This document shows, in pieces, positions 7,684 through 10,898 of a DNA stretch of 10,898 nucleotides. The notes below the pieces were generated by a model. It worked only from the letters and a program-made list of their open reading frames with translations. It did not search any database and was not told where the DNA came from. The position numbers and the translations under genes were made by a program. Location of the stretch: the NCBI GenBank assembly GCA_003220985.1, contig QHTY01000174.1, positions 17,216 to 28,113 on the forward strand. The letters run 5' to 3'. The DNA is from Gemmatimonadota bacterium (GTDB lineage: Bacteria > Gemmatimonadota > Gemmatimonadetes > Gemmatimonadales > GWC2-71-9). Every line of letters begins with the position of its first letter. The first letter of the stretch is position 1.

Positions 7684-8846
7684 GGTGGATTGGTCGTAGC
7701 GCTCGCCAGTGCAAGGGCTTCGCGTGTCAATGCGACGTCGTGAACCCGGAACAGCCGCGCGCCCCGCTCCCAGGCGAGGGCACAGCCAACGGCCGTGGCG
7801 CGATCGCGGTCCTCCACGGGTCGCCCCGTCGCGGCACCCAAAAACCGCTTCCGCGACAGGCCGACGGCTACAGGATAGCCCAGCGCGACGATCGTTGCCA
7901 GTTCGTCGAGCAGGCGAAGGTTCTGCGTCGCCGTCTTGGCGAACCCAAACCCCGGGTCCAGGACGATTCGCTCCCGGGCGACTCCCGCTCGCTCCGCCCG
8001 CTCCGCAGTCGCTCCCAGCTCGGCGGCGACCTCGGCGGCGACGTGGCCGTACGTGGCCAGGTCGTCCATCGTATCCGGCGTGCCGCGCATGTGCATGAGG
8101 ATCACTCCGGCCTGGGCGTCGCGCGCGAGCGCCGTCAGCCCGGTATCGAAGCGCAGACCAGAAACGTCGTTGATCACGGCCGCACCGGCGTCGAGCGCCG
8201 CCCGTGCCACCTCGGCCTTCCGGGTGTCCACCGAGATCGGGCCGACCCCACGCTTGGCGAGCCCCGCGATGACGGGAACCACACGCGCAATCTCTTCCTT
8301 GACGGGCACGGCGGCGGCGCCGGGACGCGTGGACTCACCGCCGACGTCTAACAGCCGACAGCCGTCTGCCATCAGCCGACTGCCATGTTCGATCGCGGCG
8401 TCGGCTGACGGCAAATGGCCACCATCAGAAAACGAGTCAGGTGTAACGTTCAGGATGCCAATGATCACGGGCGTTTCAAGCGACAGCTCCGCGCCGCGGA
8501 TCGCCCACGCGCGCGCCGGCTCAGCGCGCGCGGCGAGCAGGCGACCCAGGGCCGGCGCGAGCCGCGCCAGCTCGGCTGGCGCGCGGTCGTAGCGCGCGAG
8601 CGGTGCGATTCGGCTCGTGGAGCCTGCCACGAGCGCCCAGCCGGTGCCGGTCAGTACGTCGACGCCAGACTTCGCAGCCCAGTGCACGAGCGCTTCTCGC
8701 TCGGCTTCGGTGATGTCTTCGATGAGAACGACGAGCGCCTGGATGCCGACTGCGGCGAACCACGCGGGTTGCCCTTCCCAACCCCGAGCCGCGAGCGCCG
8801 CGCGCACCGCTTCCGGTGTCTGCGCGGCGAGCGCGGTCACCTTCAC
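7680..8846 (-). CDS. folP: dihydropteroate synthase with N-terminal extension
   Basis: Condenses 6-hydroxymethyl-dihydropterin pyrophosphate with p-aminobenzoate to dihydropteroate in folate synthesis; it is the sulfonamide target. Catalytic TIM-barrel motifs are complete: GILNVTPDSFSDGG 130-143, DVGGESTRPG 167-176, SVDT 205-208, INDVSG 225-230, HMRGTP 252-257, DPGFGFAKT 297-305, SRKRFLG 331-337 and RVHD 367-370. The 388 residues exceed the usual 270-285 because about 120 residues precede the barrel. This extension has a predicted small alpha/beta fold (ending in GVDVLTGTGWALVAG and a helical stretch) and resembles the extra N-terminal region I recall in some long deltaproteobacterial DHPS. 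I chose GTG at 8844-8846, which overlaps the permease TGA as GTGA; upstream in-frame codons belong to the permease gene read in another frame. Codons 154-165 are built from a 7-base tandem repeat. Confidence 0.96.
   Translation of the reverse strand: MKVTALAAQTPEAVRAALAARGWEGQPAWFAAVGIQALVVLIEDITEAEREALVHWAAKSGVDVLTGTGWALVAGSTSRIAPLARYDRAPAELARLAPALGRLLAARAEPARAWAIRGAELSLETPVIIGILNVTPDSFSDGGHLPSADAAIEHGSRLMADGCRLLDVGGESTRPGAAAVPVKEEIARVVPVIAGLAKRGVGPISVDTRKAEVARAALDAGAAVINDVSGLRFDTGLTALARDAQAGVILMHMRGTPDTMDDLATYGHVAAEVAAELGATAERAERAGVARERIVLDPGFGFAKTATQNLRLLDELATIVALGYPVAVGLSRKRFLGAATGRPVEDRDRATAVGCALAWERGARLFRVHDVALTREALALASATTNPP
8352..8386. repeat. five-unit 7-base tandem repeat inside folP
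   Basis: On the plus strand the units are CAGCCGA, CAGCCGT, CTGCCAT, CAGCCGA, CTGCCAT, exactly 35 bases with no spacer. Read on the coding strand it contains a 14-base repeat (ATGGCAG TCGGCTG, then ATGGCAG ACGGCTG) with one mismatch plus a half copy. It encodes residues 154-165 of FolP, a region where the protein has the normal length for the family, so it does not look like an added insertion. The 7-base period is not a multiple of three, so codons do not repeat. Confidence 0.75.
8367..8413 (-). repeat. inverted repeat / mRNA hairpin in folP
   Basis: Bases 8400-8413 (GTCGGCTGACGGCA, plus strand) are the reverse complement of 8367-8380 (TGCCATCAGCCGAC) except for one position. In the minus-strand transcript that position is a G-U pair, so all 14 pairs can form, with a 19-base loop. 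One arm lies within the 7-base repeat array and the other consists of the same units in opposite orientation. It sits deep in the coding region, so it is not a usual terminator and has no U tract. Confidence 0.6.
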
Positions 8847-10003
8847 CGGAGCGCCTGCACCACCTGCAGCCGAGCCGCCCGCAGCGCCGGGAAGAAGCCG
8901 CCGATGACCCCCATGACCACGGCGAACGTTAGCCCAGCGAACAGGAGCAGCGGCGTGACGCGGAAACTGAATGCGATTTCGCTGAAGCTCGACCAGTTCG
9001 TGGTGCCGGTCACGATGCCGTTGAGGGGCAGCGCGAAGAGACAGCCCAGGATGCCGCCGATGACGGCAATGAACGCCGACTCGGCCAGGAAGCTCACGAG
9101 GACGGTCCACGGCCTGAAGCCAAGCGTGAGCAGGACGCCGATTTCCGGCGCCCGCGAGGAGATCGCCGCATACATCGTGTTGATCGCGCCGAAGACCGCG
9201 CCCACCGCCATGATGCTCGTGATCATGACGGCGAGAAAGCCGAGGATGGTGCCCAGCAGCCGTGACTGCTGGGCGTAGAAGTCGGACTCACGGTGCACGT
9301 CCACGGTCATCCGCTTGTCCCCCTGGAGCGAGCGCTGCGCCTCATCGAAGGCGGCGGGATCCTTCAGCCGGAACGTGATCGACTGAAACACCTCGCCGCG
9401 GAAGACGGGCATGAACTGCTCGTTTTCGCCCCAGATCTCCGACTCGAACGCCGAGCCGGCCGCGGCAAAGTGGCACGTCACCTTCCAGTCGCGTCCCCCG
9501 AACCGCAGCGTCTCACCGATGCCCGTATGCGGAAACCGCTGGACCAGGCGTTTCCCCACACAGACGTCGGCGCGTCCCGACGCCGGACGCTGCCCCTCTG
9601 TCACGTGGACGTTCGAACGGACCTGCCACGCCTGGTCGCTGACGCCGCGTACGACGACGTTGGCGACCTGGGTGGTGTCGAACACTTTGCCGAGCGGCAC
9701 GAGCACGTAGACCTCGGGCGACACGAGCGGCCGGTTGTCCGGAGCGATCGCCACGTGCGGATCCGCGGCAATGATGCTCGCCACGTCGCGCCCCAACCCG
9801 CTGGACAGCTCCGAGTCGGCGCCTTTCCGCAAGACCATGGCGTTGGCGTCCGAGCCGGTCTTCGCCAGCGCCGCGCGGAACCCGTTTGCCAGCGCCAGCA
9901 TCCCGATGAACACCGCGACGACGAGGCCAACGCCGAGCGCCGTGAGCGTCGTCGAGACGGGCCGTCGCACGACGCTCCGGACATTGTAGACGATGGGAAT
10001 CAT
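8843..10003 (-). CDS. ABC transporter permease, MacB/FtsX type
   Basis: A 386-residue inner-membrane permease. The architecture is the four-helix MacB/FtsX pattern: helix 1 at about 18-42 (TALGVGLVVAVFIGMLALAN), a large extracytoplasmic domain to about 245, then helices at about 249-276, 302-328 and 350-376 forming the FtsX domain, and the conserved coupling end FFPALRAARLQVVQALR. Such permeases work with a separate cytosolic ATPase and usually export lipoproteins, peptides or drugs, or transmit force to the periplasm; the substrate cannot be told. The start is ATG at 10001-10003, overlapping the preceding permease stop as ATGA, and giving the typical MIPIVYNVRSVVRRP opening. An upstream extension in frame to 10540 is antigenic nonsense from the neighbour's frame. 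No ATPase gene is in the window. Confidence 0.93.
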   Translation of the reverse strand: MIPIVYNVRSVVRRPVSTTLTALGVGLVVAVFIGMLALANGFRAALAKTGSDANAMVLRKGADSELSSGLGRDVASIIAADPHVAIAPDNRPLVSPEVYVLVPLGKVFDTTQVANVVVRGVSDQAWQVRSNVHVTEGQRPASGRADVCVGKRLVQRFPHTGIGETLRFGGRDWKVTCHFAAAGSAFESEIWGENEQFMPVFRGEVFQSITFRLKDPAAFDEAQRSLQGDKRMTVDVHRESDFYAQQSRLLGTILGFLAVMITSIMAVGAVFGAINTMYAAISSRAPEIGVLLTLGFRPWTVLVSFLAESAFIAVIGGILGCLFALPLNGIVTGTTNWSSFSEIAFSFRVTPLLLFAGLTFAVVMGVIGGFFPALRAARLQVVQALR

Positions 10004-10898
10004 TCGACGTGCCGCAGCGCTTGGACGACCGGAAGGCGCGCGGCCCGCAGCGCGGGAACGAGACCGCTTGCCAACATCAAGCCCACCGCGACGAGCGCCC
10101 CGATGACCAACGTGCTCGTCGTGACCGCGAACCCCGGCAGGAATCCCATGCCGTTGAAGTTGATCGCCGGGTAGAGGAGCTTCGCTCCGCCGAGGCCGAG
10201 GACCGCCCCCGTCAGCGCCATCGCACCCGCCTCCACCATGACGAGCCCGAACAGCAAACGATCGGAGAAGCCGACGGTTTTCAGCACGGCGATCTCCCCC
10301 GTCCGCTCGCGCGCGCTCATCATCATCGCATTCGCCGTCACCAGCAGGATCGCGAACACGACGGCCAGGCCGATCGTGCTCATCAAGAAGCTCACGTTCC
10401 CCCACATCGTCGCGAAGCTCGCCTGGAACTCGCGCTCCGTGCCCGTCTTGGTCGGCGCGCTCGAATTGCGGAACATGTCGTCGATCGCTTTGGCAATGGC
10501 GGGCCCGTGTGCCGGATCGTCGACTTCGACGATATACCATCCCGCGATGCCGGCCCGGCCGATCCGCTCGTCGAAGTACTCGTGATGAAAGATCAGGACG
10601 TCGTCGCCGATCGCCGGATCGGTCGGTGTGTAGACCCCATCCACGGTGAACGTCCAGTCGCCGGGGAAGATGGTGCCCTGGAGCGTGACGTTCTGGCCCA
10701 GCTTCCAGCCGAACTGCGGGAGCAGCCGCTTGCCGATGAGCGCGCCCGTGCGGTCCTTGAGAAATGCGTCCCGCTGCTCCGGCGGCAGGACGATCTCGGG
10801 ATAAATCTTGAGATACGACTCGGCGTCCACGGCGAAATTGGCGAAGAAGCGCTTGCCGTCGCCGTACTTGCCGCCGAACCAGTTCGCCCAGGAGAGGC
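10000..10898 (-). CDS. ABC transporter permease, MacB/FtsX type, N-terminus beyond right window edge
   Basis: The frame is open to the right edge (298 residues visible), starting mid-domain at ANWFGGKYGDGKRFF, so the first helix and start codon lie outside. The visible part holds the rest of the periplasmic MacB-like core (VDAESYLKIYPEIVLPPEQ, GALIGKRLLPQFGWKLGQ, GVYTPTDP), then the FtsX domain: FLMSTIGLAVVFAILLVTAN, ERTGEIAVLKTVGFSD, two more helices, and the end LVPALRAARLPVVQALRHVE. It is a divergent paralogue of the next gene, whose C-terminus is almost the same (PALRAARL-VVQALR), so the two probably form a heterodimeric permease. The internal GTG at 10828-10830 is not the start because family-like sequence continues upstream of it. 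The stop overlaps the next ATG. The missing ATPase partner may lie to the right. Confidence 0.92.
   Translation of the reverse strand, partial: LSWANWFGGKYGDGKRFFANFAVDAESYLKIYPEIVLPPEQRDAFLKDRTGALIGKRLLPQFGWKLGQNVTLQGTIFPGDWTFTVDGVYTPTDPAIGDDVLIFHHEYFDERIGRAGIAGWYIVEVDDPAHGPAIAKAIDDMFRNSSAPTKTGTEREFQASFATMWGNVSFLMSTIGLAVVFAILLVTANAMMMSARERTGEIAVLKTVGFSDRLLFGLVMVEAGAMALTGAVLGLGGAKLLYPAINFNGMGFLPGFAVTTSTLVIGALVAVGLMLASGLVPALRAARLPVVQALRHVE

Noticed and set aside
8367..8413. The folP hairpin as a transcription terminator.
   Set aside because: It lies in mid-gene, lacks a U tract, and downstream sequence continues the conserved folP frame.
8847..9110. An N-terminal extension of folP into the permease gene.
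   Set aside because: It is the permease C-terminal coding region in another frame; the GTG in the GTGA overlap is a consistent start.
10004..10540. An N-terminal extension of the second permease.
   Set aside because: It is the upstream permease gene read out of frame; the ATG in the ATGA overlap gives the normal family N-terminus.
1..10898. CRISPR arrays, tRNA or rRNA genes, insertion sequences, phage or toxin-antitoxin genes.
   Set aside because: No spaced direct repeats, no cloverleaf-like sequences, no transposase or integrase motifs, and no non-coding stretch long enough to hold them.

Overview
The window is a GC-rich stretch in which nearly every base is coding and all nine supportable genes lie on the minus strand. 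In transcription order, from the right edge to the left, they are: an ABC-transporter permease (N-terminus beyond the right edge), a second permease of the same MacB/FtsX type, dihydropteroate synthase (folP), diadenylate cyclase (cdaA), a large DUF2723/TMEM260-type membrane protein, a YggS/YlmE-type PLP-homeostasis protein (frameshifted), a DivIVA-domain coiled-coil protein, a trimeric purine nucleoside phosphorylase, and a type-2 isoleucyl-tRNA synthetase whose C-terminus runs off the left edge. The content is that of a conserved chromosomal housekeeping cluster. The high GC, the DUF2723 protein, the IleRS2-type ileS and the folP-cdaA pairing suggest Gemmatimonadota or a related soil lineage. 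That assignment is recalled family knowledge, not something a search has confirmed.

Layout. Right part (8843-10898): two tandem permeases joined by a 4-base ATGA overlap. Middle (6883-8846): folP and cdaA, each starting with GTG inside the stop of the gene before it (GTGA overlaps). Next (4584-6845): the DUF2723 protein, whose true start is not obvious. Left part (1-4555): yggS, divIVA, pnp and ileS, joined by ATGA, GTGA and a 3-base gap. The only intergenic gaps are 37 bases or fewer, so there is no untranslated stretch above 300 bases. I see no tRNA, rRNA, CRISPR array, insertion sequence or convincing terminator.

Working together. Stop/start overlaps and weak or absent Shine-Dalgarno sequences imply translational coupling in at least two blocks: permease-permease-folP-cdaA, and yggS-divIVA-pnp-ileS. 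The DUF2723 gene sits between them and may be co-transcribed. The second block joins PLP control, cell growth or division, purine salvage and tRNA charging. The first joins an exporter-like transporter, folate synthesis and c-di-AMP synthesis.

Points deserving attention: (1) ileS carries a GIHH sequence where class I synthetases have HIGH, the GXHH variant linked to mupirocin hyper-resistance; (2) yggS has a clean frameshift with the rest of the gene intact in another frame; (3) folP and yggS each contain a 35-base array of five 7-base units inside the coding sequence, and the folP array takes part in a perfect 14-pair mRNA hairpin; (4) the phosphorylase has Asp where the human enzyme has Asn243, a position that sets purine base specificity. 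I found no unknown defence or mobile system here.
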